Below are positions 11,601-23,660 of a stretch of 64,000 nt of DNA, in pieces. Under the pieces are notes generated by a model that did not search any database, had not been told where the DNA came from, and saw nothing but the letters and a program-made list of their open reading frames with translations. How positions within the stretch are numbered: position 1 is the stretch's first letter; each line of letters begins with the position of its first letter. A program made the translations under genes and the position numbers. Location of the stretch: the NCBI GenBank assembly GCA_036435485.1, contig CM071600.1, forward strand, positions 162,204,546 to 162,268,545. The letters are read 5' to 3'. The stretch comes from Saposhnikovia divaricata (Eukaryota; Streptophyta; Magnoliopsida; Apiales; Apiaceae).

Positions 11601-12124
11601 AATTTGTAAAATCACAATTTAAATACAAAATGGATGGAATATTACATTTTAAAATTTAAAAATGAAAAATGTAAAATTACGATCACCCCCATATTTTTAA
11701 AATATTTTTAGGATTTAAAACGAATTAAATATGATTTTTACAAGATTAAACCATTAAATTGGAAAATAATTCGTAAAATCAATTTAAAATCCTTGAAATC
11801 CAAAAAGAATTCACCCAATATTTTTAAAAGTCATGTAAACTAATAAAATCAATAATGAAAAAGATTTCAGGATTTCTGCTAATCCCGAGAATTTTATAAA
11901 ATTCACAGAAGGTAAATATAACACAAATAAATAGGAAATAAATCCCAAAAATATAATTAAAATAGTCGGGCTTACATAACACATATAAAATATCAATCTG
12001 ACCTCCAAATATTATTCCACAATATAATACTTCCTCAACCAATTCACACACCACATAATTTATATTTAGTATAAAATAGATAACTTTTAATAATTAAATA
12101 TTCTGAAATTTCTAAGGCGTTATA
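8642..12124 (-). mobile_element. 3.5-kb solo LTR (gypsy, Tekay/Del-type guess)
   Basis: Flanked by TSD TAATC (8637-8641 and 12125-12129). The ends are TGTAACACC at the left and GGCGTTATA at the right, so on the minus strand it runs TATAACGCC...GGTGTTACA: an LTR whose first TG has become TA. No internal coding region or second LTR is present, which is why I call it a solo LTR. It holds (CA)n-rich stretches (11020-11180, 11285-11300) and CT-rich leader-like DNA on the minus strand (11480-11330). It interrupts the third ORF of copia 3A. Short ORFs inside it show no recognisable domain. Confidence 0.7.
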
Positions 12125-15100
12125 TAATCTATGAGCAATCTTCTTTCTGCATTTTCAAGCTCAATCTCCATAGCTTCTTTAATCTCTCTGAGCTGAGGAT
12201 CACTCTCATCTGTCTGATAGATAGGAGATCTAAGATCATAGATTTTGTTTCTTCTCATCTCATTTCCCAGTCTGATAAATTTGACCTCTCCTGACTGTGA
12301 ATTGAAGTCAAGTACTGTGATTCCCAAATTAGTCTTTAATTTTGCAGTACCCTTCTTCATTTCAATAAGATTTTCATTCCAATCCCTGTACTTAGGAACA
12401 TATCTGCTATTATACTTCACTCCTCTGATTGCCAAATTCTGAAGCATTTTCTTTCTAAGCACATTTGCAACTGATTGAGTCCTTTAACTATTCACCTTGA
12501 AAAGATATAGAACATATTCTAATTCTTCCCAATATTTCAAGCCAATATCATTCTCACCAATTCTAAATACTGTCCCATCAGCCATGAAGTACAAGAGAAA
12601 GTCCTTCTTTAAACTCTTCTGATAAACTAACTGTACTGATTCCAGTCTGTCCAAACTCTCTTGAGTGACACCACGACCTGGAACAGCCAGTGAAGAAGGA
12701 TCTCTAGGACTAGTATATTGCCTTTTGTCCTTGTGTGAACCTAGTCCACCCTTATTGTTTCCAACCTTACCAGACAAGGCTCTTCCATCAGAAATATTCA
12801 TAGAAACTCCAGATAATAGATTTGGATCATGAAGTGTTCCTTTCCCAAAAACTGATTGCAACTGAGAAGATAAAGGTCTAGACATAGCTTGTGTAGCAAG
12901 AGAGGTTGTAACTTTCTTCTGTGAACTTTCTCCTTCAATGCCTTTCAGCTTGAGTTGAGCTTCTACTGCCATTGTTTCCTTTGATAACTGAGATTTTTGA
13001 CTAACATTAGCACTTTCCTTGATCACAATGCCTTTACGAACAGGCCTAGGAACTTTTCCTTTCTTTAACTTACCAGACTTTAAAGCCTTGAGATGTTATT
13101 CTTGTAAACTCTTTTCTTCAGCTTTAATGTCCTCAATTGTAACTCCTTCCTCATTCTCTTCAATAAACAACTTAGCAGCCAATTCTTCATCAGTCTGGGG
13201 ATTAGAAGGTAATAGCAAACTCTTGGTCTTTGAAGTACCTTGAGTATCAGTGTTTATCCCAACAAACTGTGATTTAGAAGACTTGCTAGTTTTCAGAGTT
13301 TGAAATTCTTCAGTTTTGCCCTTTCCTTTACTACTTGCTCCTCCATCTCCAGCATTATCCTTTCTGATCAGAGTTTGAGATTGCTTGCATTTGTCTTTAG
13401 CAACTCTCTCCCCCTTTTTGACATCATCAGGAATAAGAATAGATGTGATTAACTCCAAGGAGGTAGCAATAGAATCAATCTTTAAGGACATATCATTCTG
13501 ATTTTGTTCAACTTTGCTCAGCCTGTGAGACAAAGTTTCTTGATTCTGAGTAAGATATTGAAATTTATTCTTGTTGTCAAGTTTAATCATATCAGCTCCT
13601 CTAACAACATCACCTCGAACATCAGAGATTTCCTTTTGACATAGATCAAACCTAGAGTTGAGAGTCTTCACTTGCACAACTGTAGCCTTGAGACAAGACA
13701 GAATCTCTGGATTTGTAATTGTTCTGGAGGTTCTCTTGACAAATTCAGCTGCTCTTACAGGAGGAAAAATACAAGTGTCCTTGTACCAGTCATTTGAAAA
13801 TTGTTCAAGGTATTCTTCTTCAGCATCTGCTTGATTTGAAGGACCAGCAAAATCCTTAACCTTAGCATCAGTCTGAATTGGTAAACTCTGAGAAGAGCTT
13901 GACTCATTATTCCCTTCAGTTTCATCTCCAACCTCAGCTTCAACATGATGAGTGGATGGAGGAATTGGAATAGATGCATCAACAGTGTCAACAACATCCT
14001 CTGCAACAGGTTTAGTAGTAGAGTCAACAATAGGTTGTACAACATCCTCTGCAGATTGCACAATATTCTCAGAGTTTATCTCCTTAGGTTGTTGATCAAT
14101 CTCATCTCCTCCTTCAACAGTCTGGTGAGCATCTGAGAGTAATTCTGTATGTGATGCTACAGTTTCAGAAAGGACAACTATAGGTTGATCAGCTGCACCA
14201 GTCGCTTCAGATTGAGCAAAAATTGATGAGATAGGATCAGAGAATGGCATGAATGAATCAAGAATATCATTCATTGGAGAAACACCATCTCTAGTATCCT
14301 CTTCTGCAGGCATTTTGTCCTCTGCAGGCATTTCAACCTCTGCAGGCATTTCAACCTCTGCAGGCATTGTATCTTTTTCAGCCTCAACAGTAGGTGTTTG
14401 CTGTGAAACTACCTCTGGAGCTTCAACATTTTCATCAACAGAATCAGAGATTACTAGTTTCCTTCTCTTAGCTAGAGGCACTTCATCTGAATCCTCTTTA
14501 CTAGATTCTGCCACCACTGAGGGTGACTTAGGTCTTTTTGCTTTTTGTTTCATTCTTCTAGTATAAACAGCTCCAGGAGATGTCTGTTTTGCTTTCATTT
14601 TTGTCTCTATTGTCTTCTTAACTCTTGCATGTCTTTCAGTTATTGATGCTGACTTTACTCTGCCTTTTTTTGCTTTAGGCTGTGGTTGGGGTTGAGATTG
14701 TGATGGTTCAGAGTTTATTTGTGGAGTGTGTGAAGTTTGTTTTGTAATTGGAGATTGAGGGTTTTGGGTTGGAGCAGTGTTTGTGATTGGTGATGAAGGT
14801 TGTTGAGTAGGTGCAGTGTGGGTAGGTGATGTAGGTGGTTCAGTGTTTAAGGTATGAGAATGATCAATGTTTAGGGGTTCAGGTTGTGGTTCTGGTTGTG
14901 GTTGGTCTTGAGGTTGGTTGAGAAAGTTCTGCAAAGCAAGTGGCAGAACAAAGGCAGGTAGGTTTTCTTTACCAACATCCTTATTAGTTATATCAGAGAA
15001 TATTCTCTTGTTGACTCTAAAAGGCTGAATTTCATCAGTTTCAGCAATCTCTAAACCAGTTACACAAGCATTGAATAGCATTTGACAGAAACGAGCAAAA

Positions 15101-15702
15101 TAAACTGTAGTAGACTCTGACAGTTTATCACCTAAATTCATCAGAACATATCTACCAAAATCAAAATTACTACCATAAAGTAGAGAATACCCGATTTGTA
15201 GACTGTCCATTGGAATAGCATCCCAGTTAGTGACCTTCTTCTGGAATGTCCTTGTAATGCAATCGAAGAAAAAATTCCATTCCTTCCTGAGATTTGGCCT
15301 CTTTACACTGCCAAGCCTGTCAAGAGATTCCATGTAGCCTATCTCCTGTAGCATCTGTCCCAATTGAGGTTCAGCAACATAAGTATAAGATGTATGTGTA
15401 TCAAACCCCATCGTATCTCTGACAGTTTGTGGAGTAATCACAAACTCTTGTTCTTCATGAGTGAAGATGATGTTTGGAGTCCCATTCTCCCCTCCATCCA
15501 CATAGACCGAGTTTTGCCAAAAAGTGGCAATTTGAGATGTAGAGAGAGTACCAGGTTCAACCAGAGCTTGTCCAATCTCTGAGTCTCTCAAGAAATTCTG
15601 CATAAGATGAAACGCTTCTGGAACACGTTCATGATAGAGTGGAGCTTCATAGTTGTTAGGGACAAAACGTAGACCAAGAACAGTGAATGGTTTAGAAGCC
15701 AT
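12112..15702 (-). pseudogene. Third ORF of SIRE-like copia (env-like position), two in-frame stops
   Basis: About 1,197 codons in a single frame from ATG 15702 to a TAG at 12114-12112 supplied by the inserted solo LTR. Only two stops interrupt it (TAA at 13096-13098 and 12484-12486). It sits between pol and the 3' LTR in sense orientation, where SIRE elements carry the so-called env-like ORF. Seen: an N-terminal globular part starting MASKPFTVLGLRF (about residues 1-260); a P/Q-rich region (about 265-350); basic clusters resembling nuclear signals (KAKKGRVK, KQKAKRPK, KRRKLV) at about 350-440; short repeats of MPAEVE (about 455-480); an acidic S/T/E-rich part; and a predicted coiled coil (about 690-780). 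I see no convincing transmembrane segment, and the hydrophobic stretch before residue 1 is upstream of the likely start. Function unknown. Confidence 0.7.
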
Positions 15703-16193
15703 TGAATCAAGAAATTTGCAAGAAATCACGAAGAAAAGTGTATGTAGGAAAGGTGTTTGCGAAAATGCCCCAGTGAAAAGTGAGAGAACTGTGAGATGTA
15801 AAAAGTAAAACACAATCGTTTGGACACAAAAGTAATTAGAGTATTTAAAAACTCAATCGTTTATGTATTCAAACACTCAACAGTTCCTAGATTAATGTGT
15901 GAGTGGGACACAATAATGGGTGAGTGGGACACAGTAATGGGTGAGTGGGTCACGTGCTCGTATTTTTAAGAAGTGTATTTATGAATATAACAATAAAATA
16001 TTTGATTTTTTTAAAAAAAAATCAAATAACACTCTTTTAAAATACCTGGAGCCATTAAAAACCAGAATACGAAGCGTTTCAGTACTTCGTTACTTACCCA
16101 TCTCTATTTAAGGCCTAGAGACTTGTTCAGACCTGTTCACTATCCCTTTAACCTTTCATTCTCTCCTGAAAATCAAAAACCCTTCACACAACA

Positions 16194-16451
16194 ATGTCAA
16201 AACTTACCATCAAGGAAAAGAATCTCCATCTCGTAGAGAACAGAGATATCTTCAGTTATACTCGTGAAGAGTTTGATGCGTTTGACTGGGAAAGGCAGCT
16301 TGATACTCTGTGGCTGCAGATGGATGCCAGTCTTCAAGAAATCGAGAGAGAAAAGCCTGCAAGAGTGATCGACATCGATGCTGCTCTTCAAGCAACATTA
16401 ACATGGCTTTCCTCGAAGGCATCCTCATCCAACACCACCAACCATTGTTAA
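16194..16451 (+). CDS. Small ORF antisense to copia 3A, 85 aa, unknown
   Basis: ATG at 16194 (CACAACAATGTC, a good plant start context), preceded by a leader-like stretch and a TATTTAAG box near 16105-16112. The product is rich in charged residues (KEKNLHL, YTREEFDAFDWERQLDTLW) and predicted helical, with no domain I recognise. It is divergent from the third ORF (starts about 490 bp apart), so the spacer 15703-16193 could be a two-way promoter. The 3' part of the same ORF recurs in copia 3B (25879-25956). Whether it is translated is unknown; it could be a captured host fragment. Confidence 0.45.
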   Translation: MSKLTIKEKNLHLVENRDIFSYTREEFDAFDWERQLDTLWLQMDASLQEIEREKPARVIDIDAALQATLTWLSSKASSSNTTNHC

Positions 16452-17123
16452 TGAATATGTCAGCAAAAATAACATTATCCCTTCAACTTCCACCCAAACA
16501 AAGTGGCAAAGATGGGATCTGGGATGGCTGCTAACAATGGAGTGGTTTGGAATTCACCTTTTATTTTCCTGTTAAATAGATTAGCAGATAGAGAGAACAA
16601 AAATATGTAATATTTGCTTGTAATCTCTTTCTTATTATCAATGAAAAATCCTGTTTCTCTAATCTTATTCATTGTGTTCTGCAAATTTTATGTTTATGAA
16701 TTGTTCTTCAAAGAATTAAATCAAAGAAAATGAAAACTAATTAAAGTAATCATATAAGAAACAAATTCATCAACAATACACTTATTAACAGTTGTTAAAA
16801 GCCCTATTTACTCCAAAATTTTCAAATTATCCAAATGAAAATTTACCTTAGAGTACGAACCACGAATCAACAGCGTTTGTCAATTCTCCAACTTAATCAC
16901 CGAAACCCTTTCATAAATTGCACAGTTGTGAAAATATGTGTGTGTGAAGCAGAGTTTACTAAATCAATCTTTAGAGCATCTAATTTTTCATAAAATCCAT
17001 TAAGTAAATCAATAAACACTGGATGCACAAACTGTCATAGTAAACACTGACTGTATGATGAAAGCTAAATTCTGTAGTAATCAATCTATATAAAGTAACA
17101 TTTAATTTATTTTATACCCCCTC

Positions 17124-17154
<31 letters not shown>

Positions 17155-17722
17155 CTATTCATTCCAGTAATTAGAGGTTGGAGTCAGTCACCAAAAATTC
17201 AAAAATTTTAGCCCTTATCATTTTGATAAGTTCCTGGGTCATCCTAGTCTTTGACTATTCACCAAAAATCAGAGAATTTTAGCACATATTATATACCAAT
17301 AAGTTCCTGGGTCATCCTAGTATCCAACATAATCTCAAAGGAGTATAGCAACCTATATACATTTTCTTTGGGGTTTTGCAGTAAGCATTTTAATCTACCA
17401 GTGTATAACTAACAGAGTTTAGAGTTTATCAACATCAGTAGTTATTCATGAAAGGCAATGCACACAGTATTTATAGACTCAGTGTTTAGGACAAAATAAA
17501 CTAAGAGATGCTATAAATATGAACCAGTATCATGCTGTGTTAACTTTCTGCACAATCTAAGATTAGATCACAATAACTCAGAAAGATTCATGATTAATTG
17601 CTGAGAATGCTTCATACATATTTCTTCATTGGTGTTTTCACTCAGACAAAAATCAACTCTGAGTTCACAGAGTTTATCAAACTTTTTAACAGTGTATGAC
17701 ATACAGGCATGCTGACAGAGTT
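16374..17722 (-). repeat. Copia 3 spacer, copy A (pairs with 25879-27440)
   Basis: Nearly identical to 25879-27440 except for a 225-bp segment missing here after 16780. It has an (AT)n run near 17122-17150 and several CAGAGTTT octamers. The spacer is non-coding apart from the small plus ORF. Confidence 0.85.
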
Positions 17723-17957
17723 CATACTAGTATGACTGCAGCTAATGAAGAAATTGCTAAACTGTCTACTAAGAATGAACTGTTGAACAAAAGAAATGAG
17801 GAACTAGAACTAACTGCTATGCAAGTAGAAAACCTTAAACAAGAAATCGAATATCTAAAGAATAAGGTTCTATGTGCTAGTCAAGTTGAGAAAGCTCTTA
17901 GGGATGAACTAGCTGAAAATGAATTTAAATTGAAAACATTTAAGAATTCCTCTAGTC
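17723..17957 (+). pseudogene. copia gag fragment (coiled coil), plus strand
   Basis: An open stretch reading MTAANEEIAKLSTKNELLNK and onward to about 17953, a heptad-like coiled coil of the kind found in the C-terminal gag of SIRE/Tork copia elements. It is flanked by copia 3A at the left (17722) and the 50-bp end of the copia 2 LTR at the right (17958). It must come from a further plus-strand element, possibly the lost 5' part of copia 1. No start or zinc knuckle is present. Confidence 0.6.
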
Positions 17958-18020
17958 TATTGTTTTTATTATTGATTTCCGCTGCGTTTGATGCTCGAAA
18001 CCCTTCAATGGCATCAGAGC
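17958..18020 (+). promoter_or_regulatory. End of copia 2 5' LTR and primer binding site
   Basis: 17958-18007 equals the last 50 bp of the 3' LTR (to 25216). TGGCATCAGAGC at 18009-18020 is one base off the usual initiator-tRNA-Met primer site TGGTATCAGAGC. Confidence 0.85.
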
Positions 18021-18199
18021 TACTTGCAAAACGCTTTTAATTCGGTTATGTGTTTAGCAGTTTTGGTGTATATAAGCATGTATGTGATTTGCCATGTTTT
18101 TGTGATTATACGAGATGTGTATGTATATGTTTTGAACATATGATATATTAGTGGATTTTATAATCATGGGATGATTGTATAAATTGCTGAGTGTATATG

Positions 18200-18529
18200 A
18201 TACATGCTTGTTCTTATTTTTGGAGATTGTATACGATACGATTTTCGAAAAATTGTGCAAATTTATTGAAATTTGCGTACTGTGTCCGATTTACGCAAAC
18301 GAGATATGTTTTCTAAGTGGAATCGGGCCACTGAGCAAGACTGACATAGTCAGGTTCGCATCTGTAAGCCGTTTGACTTATTTTACTGCCAGTAAACAGC
18401 GATTTATGGTTTTCAGAATTTGATTCTGATTTTCTGAAAATCGTTTTATGAGTTATAACTTATATGATCATATTGGATATGATATGTTGATGACGTTCAT
18501 ATATATATATATATATGTTGATGACGTTC

Positions 18530-18561
<32 letters not shown>

Positions 18562-18563
18562 TG

Positions 18564-18618
<55 letters not shown>

Positions 18619-18860
18619 TTATGTTTGTTCTTGATATGGGGATTGTATACGATACGATTTCTGTATACGCTGTTAAGATTCGGTGAAATCTGTGTCCAGT
18701 GTCCGATTTTCGCAAACGATATGTGTTTTCTGATCGGAAACGAGCGTCTGAACAAAACTGATAGCAAAGCTATCATCGACTCGGTTGTAAGGCGTTTGAC
18801 GCCGTTTATTGACTGAAAACGGCGATTTATTGTTTTCATAATTTGATTCTGATTTTCTGA
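18200..18860 (+). repeat. Diverged ~240-bp tandem repeat with (AT)n between, copia 2 leader
   Basis: 18200-18440 and 18613-18860 share GATTGTATACGATACGATTT, GTGTCCGATTT, CGCAAACGA, GCGTTTGAC-like and CGATTTAT blocks in order. Between them lie AT runs (18503-18520, 18531-18553, 18566-18616). The rest of 18021-20260 is untranslated leader without an ORF I can support. Confidence 0.7.
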
Positions 18861-20269
18861 TTTTTGCGTTATCTGATTTCTTTGATTGGATCATCTGAAA
18901 TATGATATCGTTTAACATGATTAGATAATATGACATGTTCTTTAATTGTTACTTGAGCATGGTGGATGGTTATGGCCTTGAGACCCATAGGATAGAGGTT
19001 TTTGTTTATGGTTTGGTTTCTAAATACGACTTGCATGTCGTCATTCCTTGTAATGATTAAATCTCGAATGTAACTCGAGTTCTCCTTGTAATTACATTAG
19101 TATAGTTGTTTTGTTTATGTAATGTACATGAAGACATGAAGACAAGCAAGCAAGGAGGCGATCCAAGAAGACAAGAAGAATGAAGACATGTAACTGTATT
19201 TATGTTTTTACAACCATAGATTGACCTTGATCTTTTCATTAGCTTGAAAGGATCATATAGGATAAAGGCCATAACCAATCACGTTTACATACTGCACTTT
19301 ACATATGATGTATGAATGTATGTGTAGAATACATAGAGATTCGTGCTTTAATTAGATTAATCATGTATGATTGAATGTATTAGATACATCACCCATGCCA
19401 TGCCTGCTTAAACAAGATAAAATCTGTAACGACTCGAGATTTTAAAATTGAAAATAACGACTATGAGATTTCTGCGTTTATAAAACATGAAATTAAATAC
19501 GAATTTTCAGTTACTTCGATATGGGGAGATTTTGTCAAAAACGGGTCATACCTGTAAGGAAGTTGGATATTAAGTGAGGCCGTTTGTGACTCCTCCAACA
19601 ACCTGGAAATCAAACCATTGGTGAATATTGATTTGAAGTATTTAATTCAAGGAAAATTAGGAATCTCTTTATGATGGGATCATGGTCGTTTTAATTAACA
19701 AACCCCTAAAAAAAATATTAAGTTTAAGATGCCTTCCAAATGGGAAACACTCGTCAAGACCTAGATCGACAAAGGGTAGGTGCGCCAAAGCGGAGTACCC
19801 TCGTTTATCGTGGTAAGGCGCGATCGAGTAAGTTAGTGATACTCAATTGTTAGACCTTTGGGTTCGACTTAACTAAGTGACCACAATAGGATTGTGAACT
19901 TAGAGGCATAGAGTTTGTAAGATTTATTGAATAAATAGGAACAAATGTTGTTATGTGAACAAATGTTGTTCTACCAAACTATCCAAGAGTTATATATGAT
20001 ATAATTGGCAAATGTTGTCTACCTAAATAATCATTTTAAGGAGAAAAGCCAAAGCTGACCTTAAAAGAGATGAAATATGGATCTTGGCTCACTAGAAAGG
20101 TTTAGAGAAACTTTTCCGAATTGATAGGTAGGGCTATTAATTTGATAAAAATAGTAGGAGATATATATTTTGAATATATATGAATAGTCACTTGAACATA
20201 ATTTAATAATTCTGTAGACTAATTATTTTATGCATTTTAACATTGTAGAAATTCGAAAAGGCAAACAAC

Positions 20270-20676
20270 TCAAATAACTTCTCTGTACGATCAGTCCTTG
20301 AGAAGGACAAGTTGACAGGAACTAACTTCCTAGATTGGCTAAGGAATTTGAGGATTGTCCTCAGGCAAGAGCGAAAGCTCTATGTCATTAATATTCCTCG
20401 ACCTGGACCTCTTTCTGAAGGTGCAACGGAGACTCAACGAAATGCTTGTCAGAAGCATTTGGATGATGACATCGATGTCACCTGTTTGATGCTTACGACT
20501 ATGAGTCCTAAGCTGCAGAAACAACATGAGAATTTTGATTCTTATATCATGATCGATCACCTTAAAAGTATGTTTGAAGATAGGCTCGTCAAGAGAAATT
20601 TGATACAAGCAAGACCTTGTATGCGTGTAAACAGGGTGAAAGGAAGAGAAACTGTCAAAATTAATTGGAGGATCTA
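20270..20676 (+). pseudogene. copia 2 gag, truncated
   Basis: An open stretch with the usual gag core (NFLDWLRNLRIVLRQERKLY, then CLMLTTMSPKLQKQHEN, SMFEDRL), which forms the virus-like particle around the RNA. It stops at TAA 20675-20677. The C-terminal part with the CCHC zinc knuckle is missing: within about 60 bases the sequence passes to the protease region, so there is an internal deletion. Confidence 0.8.
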
Positions 20677-20699
20677 AAGAAACTGAAAGATGTTCAGAT

Positions 20700-22080
20700 T
20701 TCTGATTCATGTATTTGTGTTATAGAAGTCAATTTGTCTACTTCTACATCATGGGTATTAGATACTGGATGTGGTTCTCACATTCGTATAAATGTCAAGG
20801 AACTTCGAAGGAGTAGAACTTTGGTGAAAGGAGAAGTCGACCTACGTGTTGGCAATGGAGCAAAGGTTGCTGCCTTAGCCATAGGGACTTATTATTTATC
20901 ATTGCCCACTGGGCTTATTTAGAACTTGAGAACTGTTTTACGTGCCCGTGAATTGCAGAAACATTATTTCCATTTCTTGTTTGGACAAGATTGGTTTTTC
21001 GTTTTTGATTCAGAACAATGGATGTTCGTTTTCATTAAATAATGTTACCTATGGGGTTGCACGTTTGTATAATGGTTTATATGTTCTTGATCTTGATACT
21101 CCTTCTATAACATAAATAATAAACGTCTTAAGACAAATGACTCAAATCAAACATACCTCTAGCACTGTCGTTTAGGCCATAAAAATGAGAATAGCATTTC
21201 CAAGTTACATAAGGATGGATACATGGATAAGTTTGATTTCTAATACGAGGAATGTGAACCATGTCTCATTGGCAAAATGACTAAAGCTTCTTTTACCGGA
21301 CAAGGTGAGAGGGCCACTAAACGATTGGAATTGATACATAGTGATGTATGTGGTCCAATGCGTACGATGGCAAGAGGTGGCTTTTATTATTTCATAACCT
21401 TTACTGATGATTCGGATATATGTATCTTTTGAAGAACAAATCCGAATCATTTGAAAAATTCAAAGAGAATAAGGCTGAAGTTGAAAAGCAAAAAGGCGAA
21501 AGTATTAAAACTCTACGATCTGATTGTGGGGGAGAGTACTTAAGCTAGAAATTTTAGAATTTCCTAAAGGAGTGTGGTATTGTATCACAACTCACTCCTC
21601 CTGGAACACCATAGTGAATGGGGTGTCTGAAAGGAGAAATCGTACCTTGTTGGACAAAGTGCGATCGATGATGAGTCATGCGGATCTTCCAATCAGTTTA
21701 TGGGGTGCCCTAGAAATGGCTGCACAAACATTAAACCGAGTTCCTTCAAAATCGGTTCAAAAGACACCATATGAGATATGGACTGATAAACGTAATAGCG
21801 TGTCATTTATGAAAGTTTGGGGATGCAAAGCGTTTGGTCTCTAATAAGCTAGGACCGAAATCAGATAAATGTAATTTTGTAGGATACCAATTAGAAACTA
21901 AAGGGTATTATTTCTATAAACCTTCTGAGAACAAAATGTTTGTTGCTCAAACGACTATGTTTCTAGAGAGAGAACTGCTTTCTAAGAAAAATAGTGGGAG
22001 GATGATAGACCTCGATAAGGATCGAGAACTACAAGATAATGTTGAACCAGAGTTGGAACATGAGCAGAATGAGACTTAAG
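20700..22080 (+). pseudogene. copia 2 protease-integrase, fragmented
   Basis: Protease: WVLDTGCGSHI (about 20750-20785), with DTG in place of the commoner DSG of copia proteases. GAG-pre-integrase and integrase follow in pieces: the zinc region (about 21160-21280), HSDVCGPM (about 21335-21365), then VNGVSERRNRTLLDKVRSMM (about 21615-21675) and the linker FVGYQLETKGYYFY. Several stops and frameshifts (20920, 21041, 21430, 21543, 21841) break the frame. The gene is dead. Confidence 0.8.
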
Positions 22081-22190
22081 ATGTTGAGAACAATACTGCT
22101 CAAGAAACACAGGTTGTTCATAGATCTAGTAGGATTCGCCAGGAGCCAGAGAGATATTATGGATTTCTCCTGTCTCAAAGTGGCGATGTA

Positions 22191-23657
22191 ATGCTTATAG
22201 ATGATGATGAGCCTCTCACCTACAAGGATTCTATGAACAGTCCAGATTCTGAGAGATGGCTGGAGGCCATGAAATCTGAGATGGATTCCATGTATGAAAA
22301 CCAAGTGTGGACTTTGGTTGCACCACCGGATGGGGTAAAACCCAAAGAGTGCAAGTGGGTTTTCAAAAAGAAAACTGACATGGATGGAAATTTACAGACC
22401 TACAAGGCAAGACTAGTGGCGAAAGGTTTTAAGCAAATTCATGGTATTGACTATGATGAAACTTTCTCACCGGTAGCTATGGTCAAATCCATCAGGATTT
22501 TGCTTACGATAGCAGCTTATTATGACTATGAGATCAGGCAAATGGATGTCAAGACTGCTTTCTTAAATGGGAGCTTAGAAAAGGATGTGTACATGACACA
22601 ATCTCAGGGTTTTGTCAATTCAAGGTTTGCTAGAATGGTTTGTAAGTTGCGACGATCCATTTATGGATTGAAGCAGGCCTCAAGGAGATGGAACATCCGT
22701 TTTGATGAAACAGTCAAAGAGTTTGGCTTCATACAAAATGAGGATGAGTCGTGTGTTTATAAGAAGGTTAGTGGGAGCCATGTGGCATTCCTAGTATTAA
22801 ATGTAGATGACATATTACTAATAGGGAATGACATTCCTTCTCTACAGGCTGTGAAGACTTGGTTGGGAAAAAGTTTCTCGATGAAAGACTTAGGCGATGC
22901 TACCTATATCTTAGGGATCAGGATCTATAGAGATAGATCTAAAAGATTAATGGGCTTGAGTCAGAGTACATACATTGACAAAGTGTTGCATCGTTTTGGG
23001 ATGCAAGAGGCAAAGAAGGGCTATGTCCCGGTGTCTCATGGGATAGTGATCTCAAAGGGAAACTGTCCTAAATCATCAGATGATAAGGACCATATGAGTC
23101 AAGTACCATATGCTTCGGCAATTGGTTCTATAATGTGTGCAATGATATGTACTCGTCCTGATGTCTCGTATGCTTTAAGCATGATGAGCAGATACCAGTC
23201 TAATCCAGGTGAGGGTCACTAGATATCTGTCAAGAATATTCTTAAGTACCTTAAACGGACTGAAGATTCGTTCTTGATATACGGAGGAGATGAGAAGCTG
23301 GTTGTAAGAGGTTACACTAATGCTAGTTTCCAGACAGATAGGGACGATTCTGTGTCCCAGTCTGGATTCGGTTTTTGTCTAAATAGAAGTGTTGTAAGCT
23401 GGAATAGTTCACAGTAAATGATTCTACAATGGAGGCTGAGTATATTGATGCTTGCGAAGCAACCAAGAAGGTTGGTTGAGAACTTACTTAGGCAATATCA
23501 CCTTATTAATGAGATTAATGATCAAGGAGATATACATAAATGTAAAGTGCATATTAATGATAATGTTGCGGAACCACTGACCAAGGCTTTGTCGCAGCAG
23601 AAGCACGAAGGTCACACTAGTTCCATGAGTATTAGATACATGGGTGATTGGCTCTAG
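22191..23657 (+). pseudogene. copia 2 reverse transcriptase-RNase H
   Basis: The longest intact stretch (343 codons to TAG at 23220-23222). RT motifs in order: WVFKKKTDMDG, YKARLVAKGFKQ, MDVKTAFLNGSLE (about 22540-22580), YGLKQASRRW, and the active site NVDD (about 22800), where copia RTs usually have YVDD. Then YILGIRI, TYIDKVLHRF and CTRPDVSYALS. RNase H follows a stop at 23220 in broken frames (GYTNASFQTD, EAEYIDAC), with the C-terminal ADPLTK-like part near 23570 (EPLTKALSQQKH). Neighbours: the purine tract 23661-23671 and the 3' LTR. Confidence 0.85.
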
Positions 23658-23660
23658 TGC

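Larger units (their letters stand above)
7935..17722 (-). mobile_element. Copia 3A: 3' half of a SIRE-like copia element
   Basis: Read on the minus strand: 3' spacer (17722-15703) with a small antisense ORF, a large third ORF (15702-12112), a solo-LTR insertion (12124-8642), a purine tract and the 3' LTR (8442-7935). Gag-pol is absent. It ends at 17722 inside an ACAGAGTT motif, where a plus-strand gag fragment is joined. Segment 16374-17722 is repeated as 25879-27440 in copia 3B, so the two are copies of one family that retain complementary halves. Confidence 0.75.

Noticed and set aside
17122..17150. AT repeats as a possible CRISPR or satellite array
   Set aside because: Plain microsatellite; no repeat-spacer pattern, and the genome is plant nuclear.
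18528..18839. ORF coding for a YIYIYI repeat
   Set aside because: It is a translation of an AT microsatellite in the copia 2 leader.
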